Below, piece after piece: positions 25,854 to 36,212 of a stretch of DNA of 64,000 nucleotides (position 1 is its first letter; each line of letters opens with the position of its first letter). Where the stretch lies: assembly GCA_016185015.1 (NCBI GenBank), contig JACPOI010000019.1:1-64000 (forward strand), in the 5' to 3' direction. The notes beneath the pieces were generated by a model. That model was not told the origin of the DNA. It was given only the letters and a program-made list of their open reading frames with translations, and did no database searches. This DNA is from Burkholderiales bacterium (GTDB taxonomy: Bacteria > Pseudomonadota > Gammaproteobacteria > Burkholderiales > Burkholderiaceae_C). The position numbers and the translations under genes are program-made.

Positions 25854-27677
25854 TTATTTGCGCGCCGGGGGCACGTCGGTACAGCTGCCGTGCGCCACCT
25901 CGGCGGCCATGCCGATGCTCTCACCCAGCGTGGGGTGCGGGTGGATGGTCTTGCCGATGTCCACGGCGTCGGCCCCCATCTCGATGGCCAGCGCGATCTC
26001 GCCGATCATGTCACCCGCATGCGTGCCCACGATGCCGCCGCCGACGATGCGGTGCGTCTCCTCGTCGAACAGCAGCTTGGTGAAGCCTTCGTCGCGGCCA
26101 TTGGCGATGGCGCGGCCCGAGGCCGTCCAGGGGAACAGGCCTTTCTTGACCTTGATGCCTTGCGCCTTGGCTTGGTCCTCGGTCAGGCCCACCCAGGCCA
26201 CTTCCGGGTCGGTGTAGGCCACGCTGGGGATCACGCGAGCATTAAAGGCGCTTGATGCCAGCTCCTTGTTGCCCTGCAGTTCGCCGGCAATGACTTCTGC
26301 CGCCACATGGCCCTCATGCACGGCCTTGTGCGCCAGCATGGGCTGGCCCACGATGTCGCCGATGGCGAAGATGTGCGGCACATTGGTTCGCATCTGGATG
26401 TCGACGTTGATGAAACCTCGGTCCGTCACGGCCACGCCGGCCTTGTCGGCGGCGATCTTCTTGCCGTTGGGCGTGCGGCCCACGGCCTGCAGCACCAGGT
26501 CATAGGTCTGCGGCGGCGGGACCGCCCCACCCGGCTCGGCACTTTCGAACGTCACCTCGATGCCCTTGGGCGTGGCCTTGGCTCCGACCGTCTTGGTCTT
26601 GAGCATGATGTTGTCAAAACGCGGCGCGTTCATCTTCTGCCAGACCTTGACCAAGTCGCGGTCGGCGCCCTGCATCAGGCCGTCCATCATCTCCACCACG
26701 TCCAGGCGTGCACCCAGCGTGCTGTAGACGGTGCCCATTTCCAGGCCGATGATGCCGCCGCCCAGGATCAGCATGCGCTTGGGCACTTCCTTCAGCGCCA
26801 GCGCGCCAGTGCTGTCCACCACGCGCGGATCGTCGGGCATGAAAGGCAGGCGCACGGCCTGCGAGCCGGCCGCGATGATGGCCTTCTTGAAGGCCACGAC
26901 CTGCTTCTTGCCGGTCTTGTCCTGGGCCGTGCCCGAGGTCTCTTCCACTTCGAGATGGTTGGCGCCGACAAAGGCACCGTAGCCGCGCACGATGGTGACC
27001 TTGCGCATCTTGGCCATGGCATTCAGGCCGCCCGTGAGCTTGCCGATCACCTTTTCCTTGTGGCCGCGCAGCTTGTCGATGTTGAGCACGGGCTTGCCGT
27101 AGTCCACACCGAGGTCGGCCATGTGGCTGACCTCGTCCATCACGGACGCCACATGCAGCAGAGCCTTGGACGGAATGCAGCCCACGTTCAGGCAGACGCC
27201 ACCCAAAGTGGCGTAACGCTCGACCAGCACGACCTTGAGGCCGAGGTCGGCCGCGCGGAAGGCGGCGGAATAACCGCCGGGACCACCACCGAGCACGAGC
27301 ACGTCGCAGTCGAGGTCGGCGCTGCCGCCGAAGCTCGCAGCGGCTGGTGCAGGCGCTGCCGTGACTTTCGAGCCCTCCCCCGTGACGGGGGAGGGTTGGG
27401 GTGGGGGTGAGCTTGATTGCCCCGTAGGGGAACTCGTTACGCTGCTTTCAAGCAGCAGAACGAGAGACCCTTCCTTGACCTTGTCGCCGATCTTAACCTT
27501 GAGTTCCTTGACCACCCCGCCCTGGCTGGCCGGGATTTCCATGGAGGCCTTGTCGGACTCCACGGTAATCAGGCTCTGCTCTGGTTTGATGGTGTCGCCG
27601 ACTTTGACCAGCAGTTCGATGACCGAGACGAACTCGAAGTCGCCGATGTCCGGAACCTTGATTTCTACGAGAGCCAT
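25854..27677 (-). CDS. lpdA: Dihydrolipoyl dehydrogenase (E3) with N-terminal lipoyl domain
   Basis: From ATG 27677 (GGAGACAAACAAG upstream) the protein has 607 residues, about 130 more than a plain E3. Residues 1-80 are a lipoyl domain with the lipoylated Lys43 in [10 protein letters not shown] linker of about 45 residues follows, part of which is encoded by an intergenic-type repeat (see separate entry). The E3 core has [14 protein letters not shown] (FAD), the redox disulfide GGVCLNVGC, an NAD site [12 protein letters not shown], and the C-terminal HPHPTLGE with the catalytic His. It reoxidises dihydrolipoamide of the pyruvate dehydrogenase complex. Lipoyl-E3 fusions are known in Neisseria and Cupriavidus. 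Confidence 0.96.
   Translation of the reverse strand: MALVEIKVPDIGDFEFVSVIELLVKVGDTIKPEQSLITVESDKASMEIPASQGGVVKELKVKIGDKVKEGSLVLLLESSVTSSPTGQSSSPPPQPSPVTGEGSKVTAAPAPAAASFGGSADLDCDVLVLGGGPGGYSAAFRAADLGLKVVLVERYATLGGVCLNVGCIPSKALLHVASVMDEVSHMADLGVDYGKPVLNIDKLRGHKEKVIGKLTGGLNAMAKMRKVTIVRGYGAFVGANHLEVEETSGTAQDKTGKKQVVAFKKAIIAAGSQAVRLPFMPDDPRVVDSTGALALKEVPKRMLILGGGIIGLEMGTVYSTLGARLDVVEMMDGLMQGADRDLVKVWQKMNAPRFDNIMLKTKTVGAKATPKGIEVTFESAEPGGAVPPPQTYDLVLQAVGRTPNGKKIAADKAGVAVTDRGFINVDIQMRTNVPHIFAIGDIVGQPMLAHKAVHEGHVAAEVIAGELQGNKELASSAFNARVIPSVAYTDPEVAWVGLTEDQAKAQGIKVKKGLFPWTASGRAIANGRDEGFTKLLFDEETHRIVGGGIVGTHAGDMIGEIALAIEMGADAVDIGKTIHPHPTLGESIGMAAEVAHGSCTDVPPARK
27371..27410. repeat. GC-rich palindromic repeat inserted in the lpdA linker
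   Basis: Arms CCCTCCCCCGT/ACGGGGGAGGG are followed by a G-rich run (TTGGGGTGGGGGTGAG). The look is that of the dispersed 'ccctcaccccaaccctccccc' type elements found between genes in many proteobacteria. Here it lies in frame and encodes the Pro/Ser-rich segment [12 protein letters not shown] of the E3 linker. Confidence 0.6.
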
Positions 27678-27696
27678 CTTGTTTGTCTCCAGTGAA

Positions 27697-29034
27697 TCAA
27701 AGCAGCACGCGGCGGAAATCGCCGAGCACCTGGGCCAGATAGGCGTTGAAACGCGCGCCGGCGGCGCCATCGATCACACGATGGTCGTACGACAGCGACA
27801 GCGGCAGGACCAGGCGCGGCTGGAAAGCCTGGCCATCCCAGACCGGCTTCATGGCGCTCTTGGACAGGCCCAGGATGGCCACTTCCGGCGCGTTGATGAG
27901 CGGCGTGAAGTAGGTGGTGCCGATACCGCCGAGCGAGGAGATCGAGAAGGTACCGCCCTGCATGTCGGCCGCGCTCAGCTTGCCGTCGCGCGCCTTCTTG
28001 GAGAGTTCGGCCATCTCGGCGGAAATCTCCACCAGGCCCTTCTGGTCGGCATTCTTGAGTACGGGCACGACCAGGCCATTGGGCGTATCGGCCGCGAAGC
28101 CGATATTCCAGTAGTTCTTCAGGACCAGCTGATCACCATCGAGGCTGGCGTTGAAGTCGGGAAACTTCTTGAGCGCCGCGACCGCCGCCTTGATGACAAA
28201 TGCCAGCATGGTGAACTTGATGCCGGCCTTCTCGTTTTCCTTGTTGAGCTGCACGCGCAGGGCTTCGAGTTCGGTGATGTCGGCGTCCTCGTAGCTGTTG
28301 ACGTGCGGGATCATGACCCAGTTGCGATGGAGGTTGGCGCCGCTGATCTTCTTGATGCGCGACAGCTCCTTGCGTTCGATCGGGCCGAACTTGGCGAAGT
28401 CCACCTTGGGCCAGGGCAGCAGACCCAGGCCGGCGCCGTCACCCCCACCGGACGAGGCCGCACCCATGGCCTGGGTGCGGGCCGCGCCGCTCATCACGGA
28501 CTTGGTGAAGTTCTTGATGTCTTCGTCAACGATGCGGCCCTTGAGACCACTGCCCTTGACCTCTTCCAGCGGCACGCCGAGCTCGCGCGCGAACTTGCGC
28601 ACCGAGGGGCTGGCATGCGGCAACTGGCCCTTGGGGGCCGAGGGGTCGTGCGCCGGCACGGCGACGGAGGCCACAGGCGCGGGGGCCGCTGCGGCCTGGG
28701 CCACCACCGGTGCCGCAACGGGAGCAGGAGCGACAGGCGCCGGGCTTGCCGCAGCTGCAGCGGGTGCCGCAGCAGACGCGGCACTGGCGCCCGCCTCGGC
28801 CGCTTCCAGCATCAGCACCACGGAACCCATGGCGACCTTGTCGCCGATCTTGACCTTGAGCTCCTTCACCACACCGGCGTGGCTGGAGGGGATCTCCATG
28901 GAGGCCTTGTCAGACTCGACCGTGATGAGCGACTGCTCGGCCTTGACGGTGTCGCCGGGTTTGACCAGCAGTTCAATGACAGCGACGGACTCGAAGTCAC
29001 CGATGTCCGGTACCTTGATTTCTACGATAGCCAT
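27697..29034 (-). CDS. aceF: Pyruvate dehydrogenase E2, dihydrolipoamide acetyltransferase
   Basis: A 445-residue E2 with a single lipoyl domain (Lys43 in VESDKASME), fewer than the three of E. coli. An Ala/Pro-rich flexible linker covers about residues 80-130. A peripheral-subunit-binding domain ([28 protein letters not shown]) follows, and then the acetyltransferase core. The core ends with the catalytic [10 protein letters not shown]. It transfers the acetyl group from E1 to CoA. It sits between aceE (90 bases upstream) and lpdA (19 bases downstream). A second lipoyl domain for the complex is provided by the E3 protein. Confidence 0.96.
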   Translation of the reverse strand: MAIVEIKVPDIGDFESVAVIELLVKPGDTVKAEQSLITVESDKASMEIPSSHAGVVKELKVKIGDKVAMGSVVLMLEAAEAGASAASAAAPAAAAASPAPVAPAPVAAPVVAQAAAAPAPVASVAVPAHDPSAPKGQLPHASPSVRKFARELGVPLEEVKGSGLKGRIVDEDIKNFTKSVMSGAARTQAMGAASSGGGDGAGLGLLPWPKVDFAKFGPIERKELSRIKKISGANLHRNWVMIPHVNSYEDADITELEALRVQLNKENEKAGIKFTMLAFVIKAAVAALKKFPDFNASLDGDQLVLKNYWNIGFAADTPNGLVVPVLKNADQKGLVEISAEMAELSKKARDGKLSAADMQGGTFSISSLGGIGTTYFTPLINAPEVAILGLSKSAMKPVWDGQAFQPRLVLPLSLSYDHRVIDGAAGARFNAYLAQVLGDFRRVLL

Positions 29035-29124
29035 GTTCTTGTCTTCCTGTTTGGGAAGCGGGCCCTGAGAGTCAGGCCCACCCGGCTGAGCGCGGGCAGG
29101 CCTGAGCCGCAGGATCGACCCGCC

Positions 29125-31848
29125 TTATGCGTAAAGCGGGTTGATCTTGTCTGCTTTGATCTTGTACTTGGCGATGGCCTCGGCCACCTTCTCCATCGGC
29201 ACCGTGCCCTCATCGGCCAGGGACTTGAGCGCGGCCACGACGATGTAGTGGCGGTTGACCTCGAAGTGCTCGCGCAGCTTGCTGCGGAAGTCGCTGCGGC
29301 CGAAGCCATCGGTACCCAGCACCTTGTAGGTCCGGCCCTTGGGGATGTAGGGACGGATCTGCTCGGAGAAGGTCTTGACGTAGTCGGTGGAAGCGATCAC
29401 CGGGCCGGCATGCGGCTCCAGCTGCTGCGTGACGAACGGCACGCGCTGCTTCTGCGTCGGGTGCAGCAGGTTCCAGCGCTCGCAGTCCTGGCCGTCGCGC
29501 GCCAGTTCGTTGAAGCTCGGGCAGCTCCAGACGTTGGCGCCGATGCCCCAGTCCTTCTCCAGCAGCTCCTTGGCGAAGATGGATTCGCGCAGGATGGTGC
29601 CCGAACCCAGCAGGTTGACCTGGGGTGCCTTCTTGGCGCCATTGGCTTCCTGCAGCAGGTACATGCCCTTGATGATCTGCTCTTCCGTGCCGGCCTTCAA
29701 GCCCGGCATGGCGTAGTTCTCGTTGAGCAGGGTCAGGTAGAAGAAGACGTTGTCCTGCTTCTCCACCATGCGCTTGAGGCCATGGTGCAGGATGATGCCC
29801 ACCTCGTGTGCGAAGGTCGGGTCGTAGCTCACGCAGTTGGGGATGGTGCTGGCCAGCACCTGGCTGTGGCCGTCCTCGTGCTGCAGGCCTTCACCGTTGA
29901 GCGTCGTGCGCCCGGAGGTGCCGCCCAGCAGGAAACCGCGTGCCTGCATGTCACCGGCCGCCCAGGCCAGGTCGCCCACGCGCTGCAGACCGAACATCGA
30001 GTAGTAGATGTAGAAGGGGATCATGATGCGGTTGTTCGTCGAATACGACGTTGCCGCGGCGATCCAGCTGCAAATGCCGCCCGCCTCGTTGATGCCTTCC
30101 TGCAGGATCTGGCCGGCCTTGTCTTCCTTGTAGTACATGACCTGGTCCTTGTCGACCGGGGTGTACTTCTGCCCTTCGGGGTTGTAGATGCCGATCTGGC
30201 GGAACAGGCCTTCCATGCCGAAGGTGCGGGCCTCGTCCACCAGGATGGGCACCACACGCGGGCCCAGGGCTTGGTCACGCAGCAACTGCGTGAGGAAACG
30301 CACATAGGCCTGGGTGGTGGAGATCTCGCGGCCCTCGGCCGTGGGCTCCAGCACGGACTTGAAGGTCTCCAGCGACGGCACGGTGAAGCTCTCGCTCGAC
30401 ACGGTACGACGCTTGGGCAGGTAACCGCCCAGGGCCTTGCGGCGCTCGTGCAGGTACTTCATCTCCGGCGTGTCATCGGCCGGCTTGTAGAACGGGATCT
30501 TGGGCAGCTCGCTGTCCGGGATCGGGATGTTGAAACGGTCGCGCATGTAGCGGATGTCGTCGTCGCCGAGCTTCTTGGTCTGGTGCGCGGTGTTCTTGCC
30601 CTCGCCGGCCTTGCCCATGCCCCAGCCCTTGACGGTCTTGACCAGCAGCACGGTGGGGCCGCCCTGGGAGTTGTGGGCCTTGTGGAAAGCCGCATAGACC
30701 TTCTGCGCGTCGTGGCCGCCGCGGCGCAGGCCCCAGACTTCCTGGTCGCTCATCTTGGAGACCATCTCCAGCGTGCGCGGATCGCGGCCGAAGAAGTTCT
30801 TGCGCACGAAGGCACCGTCATTGGCCTTGAAGGCCTGGTAGTCACCGTCCAGCGTGTCCATCATGATCTTGCGCAGGGCACCGTCCTTGTCGCGGGCGAG
30901 CAGGCCGTCCCACTCCTTGCCCCAGATCAGCTTGATGACGTTCCAGCCGGCGCCACGGAACTCGCCTTCGAGTTCCTGGATGATCTTGCCGTTGCCGCGC
31001 ACCGGGCCGTCCAGGCGCTGCAGGTTGCAGTTCACCACGAAGACCAGGTTGTCCAGCTTCTCGCGCGCGGCCAGGCCGATGGCGCCCAGGCTTTCGGGTT
31101 CGTCCATCTCGCCGTCACCGCAGAAGACCCAGACCTTGCGCTGGCTGGTGTCGGCCAGGCCGCGGGCGTGCAGGTACTTGAGGAAACGCGCCTGGTAGAT
31201 CGACATGATGGGCCCCAGGCCCATGGACACCGTGGGGAACTGCCAGAAGCCGGGCATCAGCTTGGGATGCGGGTAGCTGGACAGGCCCTTGCCGTCGACT
31301 TCCTGGCGGAAGTTCAGCATCTGCTCTTCGCTGATGCGGCCTTCCAGGAAGGCGCGGGCATAGATGCCGGGCGAGGAATGGCCCTGGATGTAGAGCAGGT
31401 CACCACCGTGGGTGCCGCCCTCGTCGGTGTTGTCGGCGTGCCAGAAGTGGTTGAAGCCGGCGGCAAACATGTGCGCCAGCGACTGGAAGGAACTGATGTG
31501 GCCCCCCAGGTCACCGCCATCGGCCGGGTCCAGGCGGTTGGCCTTGACCACCATGGCCATGGCGTTCCAGCGCATATAGGCACGCAGTCGGCCTTCGAGA
31601 TCCAGGTTGCCGGGGCTGTGGGCTTCCTGGTCCGGCTCGATGGTGTTGGTGTAACCGGTGGTGGCCGAGAACGGCAGGTCGATGCTGTGCTCGCGCGCAT
31701 GTTCCAGCAATTGCTCCAGCAGGAAATGGGCACGTTCCGGGCCCTCCTGCGCAATCACGGCTTCCAGCGCGTGCTTCCATTCAAGGGTTTCCTGGCTGTC
31801 GAGATCTTGGGCGTCGATTCCAGACAGGTTCTGGGGCAGGGCTGACAT
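29125..31848 (-). CDS. aceE: Pyruvate dehydrogenase E1 component (homodimeric type)
   Basis: A 907-residue single-chain E1 that decarboxylates pyruvate with thiamine diphosphate and reductively acetylates the E2 lipoyl groups. Recognisable regions are the N-terminal LEAVIAQEGPERAHFLLEQLL, the active-site stretch GGDLGGHISSFQS, the ThDP-binding VWVFCGDGEMDEPES (GDG motif) and the C-terminal KVLGTDGFGRSD. The start MSALPQNLSG has GAGGAG upstream. It is the first gene of the aceE-aceF-lpdA operon and diverges from a sensor kinase gene over 176 bases. Confidence 0.97.
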   Translation of the reverse strand: MSALPQNLSGIDAQDLDSQETLEWKHALEAVIAQEGPERAHFLLEQLLEHAREHSIDLPFSATTGYTNTIEPDQEAHSPGNLDLEGRLRAYMRWNAMAMVVKANRLDPADGGDLGGHISSFQSLAHMFAAGFNHFWHADNTDEGGTHGGDLLYIQGHSSPGIYARAFLEGRISEEQMLNFRQEVDGKGLSSYPHPKLMPGFWQFPTVSMGLGPIMSIYQARFLKYLHARGLADTSQRKVWVFCGDGEMDEPESLGAIGLAAREKLDNLVFVVNCNLQRLDGPVRGNGKIIQELEGEFRGAGWNVIKLIWGKEWDGLLARDKDGALRKIMMDTLDGDYQAFKANDGAFVRKNFFGRDPRTLEMVSKMSDQEVWGLRRGGHDAQKVYAAFHKAHNSQGGPTVLLVKTVKGWGMGKAGEGKNTAHQTKKLGDDDIRYMRDRFNIPIPDSELPKIPFYKPADDTPEMKYLHERRKALGGYLPKRRTVSSESFTVPSLETFKSVLEPTAEGREISTTQAYVRFLTQLLRDQALGPRVVPILVDEARTFGMEGLFRQIGIYNPEGQKYTPVDKDQVMYYKEDKAGQILQEGINEAGGICSWIAAATSYSTNNRIMIPFYIYYSMFGLQRVGDLAWAAGDMQARGFLLGGTSGRTTLNGEGLQHEDGHSQVLASTIPNCVSYDPTFAHEVGIILHHGLKRMVEKQDNVFFYLTLLNENYAMPGLKAGTEEQIIKGMYLLQEANGAKKAPQVNLLGSGTILRESIFAKELLEKDWGIGANVWSCPSFNELARDGQDCERWNLLHPTQKQRVPFVTQQLEPHAGPVIASTDYVKTFSEQIRPYIPKGRTYKVLGTDGFGRSDFRSKLREHFEVNRHYIVVAALKSLADEGTVPMEKVAEAIAKYKIKADKINPLYA

Positions 31849-32024
31849 GCTTGGCTCCTCTTGGTTTTAGGCACGGAACCTGTCTGCGGACAAGTTCTTC
31901 AGTCAATGTAGAACGATCCGGGAGTTTCTCATAATTCTTTTCCTATTTCAAGGCGTGCTTGTCTATTTCATATTATGGATTTCACAAGGACGACCGAAGG
32001 TCTTACGGAATACACTCAGTACAC

Positions 32025-34586
32025 ATGCAAACCCGACTGCGCCGCCTGCTGCCTTACCTGCGCGAACTGCCCGCGCTGGTGCGCCTGCGGCAGTGGTGGC
32101 GCCGGCAGTCCCCCCATCGCCAGGACCGTTACGCCATGCTGGCGCCGCTGCTGGCAGTGCTGCTGTTCCTGGCCGCCATCGTGGCCGCCTTTGGCTATCT
32201 GCGCCTGGAAGAGATGGAGCGGGAACAGGAAGCGGTTCGCCGGGACGTGGAATACGCCCAGCAGCGCATGCGCCTGCGCTTGCTGGAACGCCAGGAAGAG
32301 CTGGTGCGCCTGGCCCAGGAAGTCTCCAGCCAGGAACTGGACGCCGAACAGTTCCGCAACCGTGCCAACGTGCTGCTCAACCAGTACCCCGAACTCCAGG
32401 GGCTGAGCTGGATCGACGAACGCCGCCGCCTGCGTGTCGCCCATGGCAACCCCAGCCTGGCGCAAAGCCTGGTGAACGGCCAGATACGCAGCGGCGTGCT
32501 GCCGGAAAAGCCCAGCGAGACCGAAAACGCCTTTGCCCTGGCGCGTGAATTACGCCAGCCCATCTACGTGCAGCGCAGTGCCACGCCGGATGGCACCGCG
32601 CTGCTGGAGCTGCACCTGCCTTTGCACAGCCGGACGCGCTTCACCGGCGTGCTGCTGGCCGAGTATTCGCTGGACACGCTCTACCGCTACGGCGTTCCCT
32701 CGGAGGTCTCGGCGCGTTATGCCGTCTCCCTGCGAGACTCCCGCGGCGAGGTGCTGGCCGGCAGCAGCGCGCCCAAGCGCAACCGGGCCGGCCAGTGGCT
32801 GGGCTGGGCCTCACACGCCAACGAATATGAGGTACCGGTCTCGCCCGTGGGTAACGGCCTGGTGCTGCACGCCCAGGCCTACCGAGCTTCGCTGGGCGTG
32901 GTGGGCAGCGGCCTGTTCTGGCTGGTGGGCACGCTCAGCGTGATGACGGCCTGGATGCTGATCGCCAACTGGCGCCACACCCGCCGACGCATGCAAGCCC
33001 AGCAGGCCCTAGTGCTGGAAACCAATTTCCGCCGCGCCATGGAAAACTCCATGCCCACCGGCATGCGTGCGCTCGACCTGCAAGGCCACATCACCTACGT
33101 CAACGCCGCCTTCTGCCAGATGACGGGCTGGAGCGAGCGTGAGCTGGTGGGCTGCACCGCCCCCTTCCCCTACTGGCCCGAGGAAGACCGCGACATGCTG
33201 ATGGGCCGGCTCGAAGACGAGCTGACCGGCCGCGTGACCCCGGGCGGCTTCCAGGTGCGCGTCAAGCGCAAGGACGGCACCCTGTTCGATGCCCGCATCT
33301 ACGTCTCGCCGCTGATCGACGCACGCGGCCTGCAGACCGGCTGGATGACCTCGATGACCGACATCACCGAGCCCAACCGCGTGCGCGAGCAGCTCTACGC
33401 GTCCTATGAGCGATTCACCACGGTGCTGGAGGCGCTGGACGCTTCGGTCTCGGTGGCGCCGCTGGGCACCGACGAACTGCTGTTCGCGAACAAGCTGTAC
33501 CGGCTCTGGTTCCATGAGCAGAGCAACGGCCATGTGCTCCTGTCCACCCAGGCCGGCATGCCCGCCCGCGTGAGCAGCGAGGATAGCCAGGACAGCGTGG
33601 ACGGACTTGTGGGCATGCCGACCAGCGCCCTGCCCGACGCCGAAGCCGAAAACGCCGAGGTCTACGTCGAGGAGCTCGGCAAATGGCTGGAAGTACGCAC
33701 CCGTTACCTGACCTGGGTGGACGGGCGCCTGGCGCAGATGGTGATCGCCACCGACATCACGCCGCGCCGCCTGGCCGAGGCCCAGTCCGCCGCCCAGGCC
33801 GAACGCGCCCAGACCGCCAGCCGCCTGATCACCATGGGCGAGATGGCCTCCAGCGTGGCACACGAATTGAACCAGCCGCTGACCGCCATCAACAACTATT
33901 GCAACGGCATGGTCTCGCGCATCAAGGCGCAGCAGATCTCCGAGGAGGACCTGCTGGGCGCGCTGGAGAAAACGGCCAAGCAGGCCCAGCGCGCTGGCCA
34001 GATCATCCAGCGCATCCGCGCCTTCGTGAAGCGCAGCGAGCCCAACCGCACGCTTTCGGAAGTTGCCGTCATGGTCAACGAGGCGGTGGAACTTGCCGAA
34101 ATCGAACTTCGGCGCTACAACGTGCGCCTGAGCTACTTCATGGCCGACCTGCCGCCCGTGCTGGTCGATCCCATCCTGATCGAGCAGGTGCTGGTGAATC
34201 TGCTCAAGAACGCTGCCGAGTCCATCGTCCACGCACAACGCCCACCGCAGCATCGCCGCGTGGAACTGCACGTGCTGCCGGCCACCGTCGAGGGCAAGCC
34301 GGTGGTGGAGTTCACCGTGACCGACACCGGCCGCGGCATCGCGCCCGAGGTCATGGCACGCCTGTACGAGGCCTTCCACACGACCAAGGCCGAAGGCATG
34401 GGCATCGGCCTGTCCCTGTGCCGCTCCATCGTCGAGTCGCACCAGGGCCGGATGAAAGCCGAGAACCTCTACAATGGCTCCGAAGTCACGGGCTGCCGTT
34501 TCACCTTCTGGTTGCCCGTGGACGGACCAGCGGCGGCGGCGGCCCCCTTACAACTGCAAGCAGAAAAATCTCAGGTTAGAGCATGA
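32025..34586 (+). CDS. Membrane PAS-domain sensor histidine kinase (FixL/DctS-like)
   Basis: I place the start at ATG 32025 (MQTRLRRLLPYLRELP), because the 22 upstream codons are unlike a protein N-terminus; this gives 853 residues. A membrane helix at about 37-59, a coiled-coil and periplasmic sensor region, and a second helix at about 288-315 precede two PAS domains (from about 332 and 462). The dimerisation domain has the phosphorylated His613 in SSVAHELNQPLTAINNY. The ATPase has DTGRGIAPEV and GMGIGLSLCRSIVE. The stop overlaps the FixJ-type regulator start. The kinase resembles DctS/TtrS-class sensors; its ligand is unknown. Its divergence from aceE hints at carbon or redox sensing. Confidence 0.9.
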   Translation: MQTRLRRLLPYLRELPALVRLRQWWRRQSPHRQDRYAMLAPLLAVLLFLAAIVAAFGYLRLEEMEREQEAVRRDVEYAQQRMRLRLLERQEELVRLAQEVSSQELDAEQFRNRANVLLNQYPELQGLSWIDERRRLRVAHGNPSLAQSLVNGQIRSGVLPEKPSETENAFALARELRQPIYVQRSATPDGTALLELHLPLHSRTRFTGVLLAEYSLDTLYRYGVPSEVSARYAVSLRDSRGEVLAGSSAPKRNRAGQWLGWASHANEYEVPVSPVGNGLVLHAQAYRASLGVVGSGLFWLVGTLSVMTAWMLIANWRHTRRRMQAQQALVLETNFRRAMENSMPTGMRALDLQGHITYVNAAFCQMTGWSERELVGCTAPFPYWPEEDRDMLMGRLEDELTGRVTPGGFQVRVKRKDGTLFDARIYVSPLIDARGLQTGWMTSMTDITEPNRVREQLYASYERFTTVLEALDASVSVAPLGTDELLFANKLYRLWFHEQSNGHVLLSTQAGMPARVSSEDSQDSVDGLVGMPTSALPDAEAENAEVYVEELGKWLEVRTRYLTWVDGRLAQMVIATDITPRRLAEAQSAAQAERAQTASRLITMGEMASSVAHELNQPLTAINNYCNGMVSRIKAQQISEEDLLGALEKTAKQAQRAGQIIQRIRAFVKRSEPNRTLSEVAVMVNEAVELAEIELRRYNVRLSYFMADLPPVLVDPILIEQVLVNLLKNAAESIVHAQRPPQHRRVELHVLPATVEGKPVVEFTVTDTGRGIAPEVMARLYEAFHTTKAEGMGIGLSLCRSIVESHQGRMKAENLYNGSEVTGCRFTFWLPVDGPAAAAAPLQLQAEKSQVRA

Positions 34587-35206
34587 GTCTGATTCCGAAA
34601 AAAGGTACGGTCTATGTGGTCGACGACGACGAGGCCGTGCGCGATTCGCTGCAATGGCTGCTCGAAGGCAAGGACTACCGGGTGCGCTGCTTCGACTCGG
34701 CCGAGTCCTTCCTCAACCGCTACGACCCGCGCGAAGTGGCCTGCCTGATCGTCGATATCCGCATGGAGGGCATGACCGGGCTGGAACTGCAGAACCGCCT
34801 GCTCGAAGGCCACTCGCCCCTGCCCATCGTCTTCATCACCGGCCACGGCGACGTGCCCATGGCGGTGGACACCATGAAAAAAGGCGCCATGGATTTCATC
34901 CAGAAGCCCTTCAAGGAAGACCAGCTGGTGGCCCTGGTCGAGCGCATGCTCGATCGCGCCCGCGAGACCTTCAGCGTGCACCAGCAGGCCGCCAGCCGTG
35001 ATGCCCTGCTGGCCAAGCTGACACTGCGCGAAAGCCAGGTGCTGGAGCGCATCGTCGCCGGCCGGCTGAACAAGCAGATCGCCGACGACCTGGGCATCAG
35101 CATCAAGACGGTGGAGGCGCACCGCGCCAACATCATGGAAAAGCTCAACGCCAACACCGTGGCCGACCTGCTCAAGATCGCCCTGGGGCAAGCCGCCAAA
35201 GCCTGA
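34583..35206 (+). CDS. FixJ-family two-component response regulator (LuxR-type output)
   Basis: A 207-residue regulator with a receiver domain (acidic pocket Asp14-16, phosphorylated Asp58 in [10 protein letters not shown], Thr86 and Lys108 in FIQKPF). A LuxR/FixJ helix-turn-helix follows ([40 protein letters not shown]). It starts within the stop codon of the kinase gene, so the pair forms one signalling unit. A terminator follows before folD. Target genes are not evident; the divergent aceE operon is the nearest candidate. Confidence 0.95.
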   Translation: MSLIPKKGTVYVVDDDEAVRDSLQWLLEGKDYRVRCFDSAESFLNRYDPREVACLIVDIRMEGMTGLELQNRLLEGHSPLPIVFITGHGDVPMAVDTMKKGAMDFIQKPFKEDQLVALVERMLDRARETFSVHQQAASRDALLAKLTLRESQVLERIVAGRLNKQIADDLGISIKTVEAHRANIMEKLNANTVADLLKIALGQAAKA

Positions 35207-35225
35207 CCTGCACACCACTTCTGCG

Positions 35226-35258
35226 ACGCCCGCCTCGTTCGTTCAGCGGGCGTTTTTA
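35226..35258 (+). terminator. Rho-independent terminator after the two-component genes
   Basis: Arms ACGCCCGC (226-233) and GCGGGCGT (246-253) are followed by TTTTT, 20 bases past the response-regulator stop. Confidence 0.85.
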
Positions 35259-35279
35259 CTTGACCGACGGAATAGCACG

Positions 35280-36143
35280 ATGACCCAGACCACCGGCCGA
35301 CTGATCGACGGCAACGCCCTCTCCAAGCAACTGCGCGGCGACGTCGCCCAGCGCGCCGCCGCCCTCAAGGCGCGCGACATCACGCCCGGCCTGGCCGTGA
35401 TCCTGGTCGGCGAGAACCCGGCCTCCCAGGTCTATGTGCGCAACAAGGTCAAGGCCTGCGAAGACAGCGGACTGCACTCCGTGCTGGAAAAGTACGAGGC
35501 CTCCATGACCGAAGCCCAGCTGCTGGCCCGCGTGGAAGCCCTCAACAACGACCCGTCCATCCACGGCATCCTGGTGCAGTTGCCCCTGCCCCCCCACATC
35601 GACGCGCACAAGGTCATCGAGGCCATCTCCCCGGCCAAGGACGTGGACGGTTTCCACGTCGCCAGCGCCGGCGCCCTGATGGTCGGCCAGCCCGGTTTCT
35701 GGCCCTGCACGCCCTACGGCTGCATGAAGATGCTGGAATCGATCCACTACGACCTCAAGGGCAAACACGCAGTGGTCATCGGCCGCTCCAACATCGTGGG
35801 CAAACCCATGGCGCTGATGCTGTTGCAGCAGAACGCCACGGTGACGATCTGCCACAGCGGTACCAAAGACCTCAAGGCCATGACCCTGCAGGCCGATGTG
35901 GTCGTCGCGGCCGTGGGCAAGCGCAACGTGCTGACGGCCGACATGGTGAAACCCGGTGCGGTGGTGATCGACGTCGGCATGAACCGCAATGACGAAGGCA
36001 AGCTCTGCGGCGACGTGGATTTCGAGGGCGTGAAGCAGGTGGCCGGCTGGATCACCCCGGTGCCCGGCGGCGTGGGCCCCATGACCATCACCATGTTGCT
36101 GGTCAACACCCTGGAAGCTGCCGAGCGCATGGCGGCGGACTGA
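35280..36143 (+). CDS. folD: Methylenetetrahydrofolate dehydrogenase / cyclohydrolase FolD
   Basis: A 287-residue bifunctional enzyme of one-carbon metabolism that interconverts methylene-, methenyl- and 10-formyl-tetrahydrofolate with NADP. Signatures are the catalytic [10 protein letters not shown] (Tyr/Lys), the conserved [20 protein letters not shown], the dinucleotide region [14 protein letters not shown] and the terminal [16 protein letters not shown]. Length and start are standard. It is preceded by a terminator and stands as its own unit or with the following peptidase gene. Confidence 0.97.
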   Translation: MTQTTGRLIDGNALSKQLRGDVAQRAAALKARDITPGLAVILVGENPASQVYVRNKVKACEDSGLHSVLEKYEASMTEAQLLARVEALNNDPSIHGILVQLPLPPHIDAHKVIEAISPAKDVDGFHVASAGALMVGQPGFWPCTPYGCMKMLESIHYDLKGKHAVVIGRSNIVGKPMALMLLQQNATVTICHSGTKDLKAMTLQADVVVAAVGKRNVLTADMVKPGAVVIDVGMNRNDEGKLCGDVDFEGVKQVAGWITPVPGGVGPMTITMLLVNTLEAAERMAAD

Positions 36144-36212
36144 TCGGGAACATCAGCAAAAGCTATGGGGACATGGCTTGAATCGAGCCCCGCTGACCGC
36201 ACAATGCTGGAT

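Noticed and set aside
27361..31845. 1494-codon plus-strand reading frame opposite aceE, aceF and lpdA
   Set aside because: It is antisense to three well-supported genes in high-GC DNA, has no ribosome site or domain, and its composition (His/Gly/Leu/Val-rich) is the mirror of the real genes.
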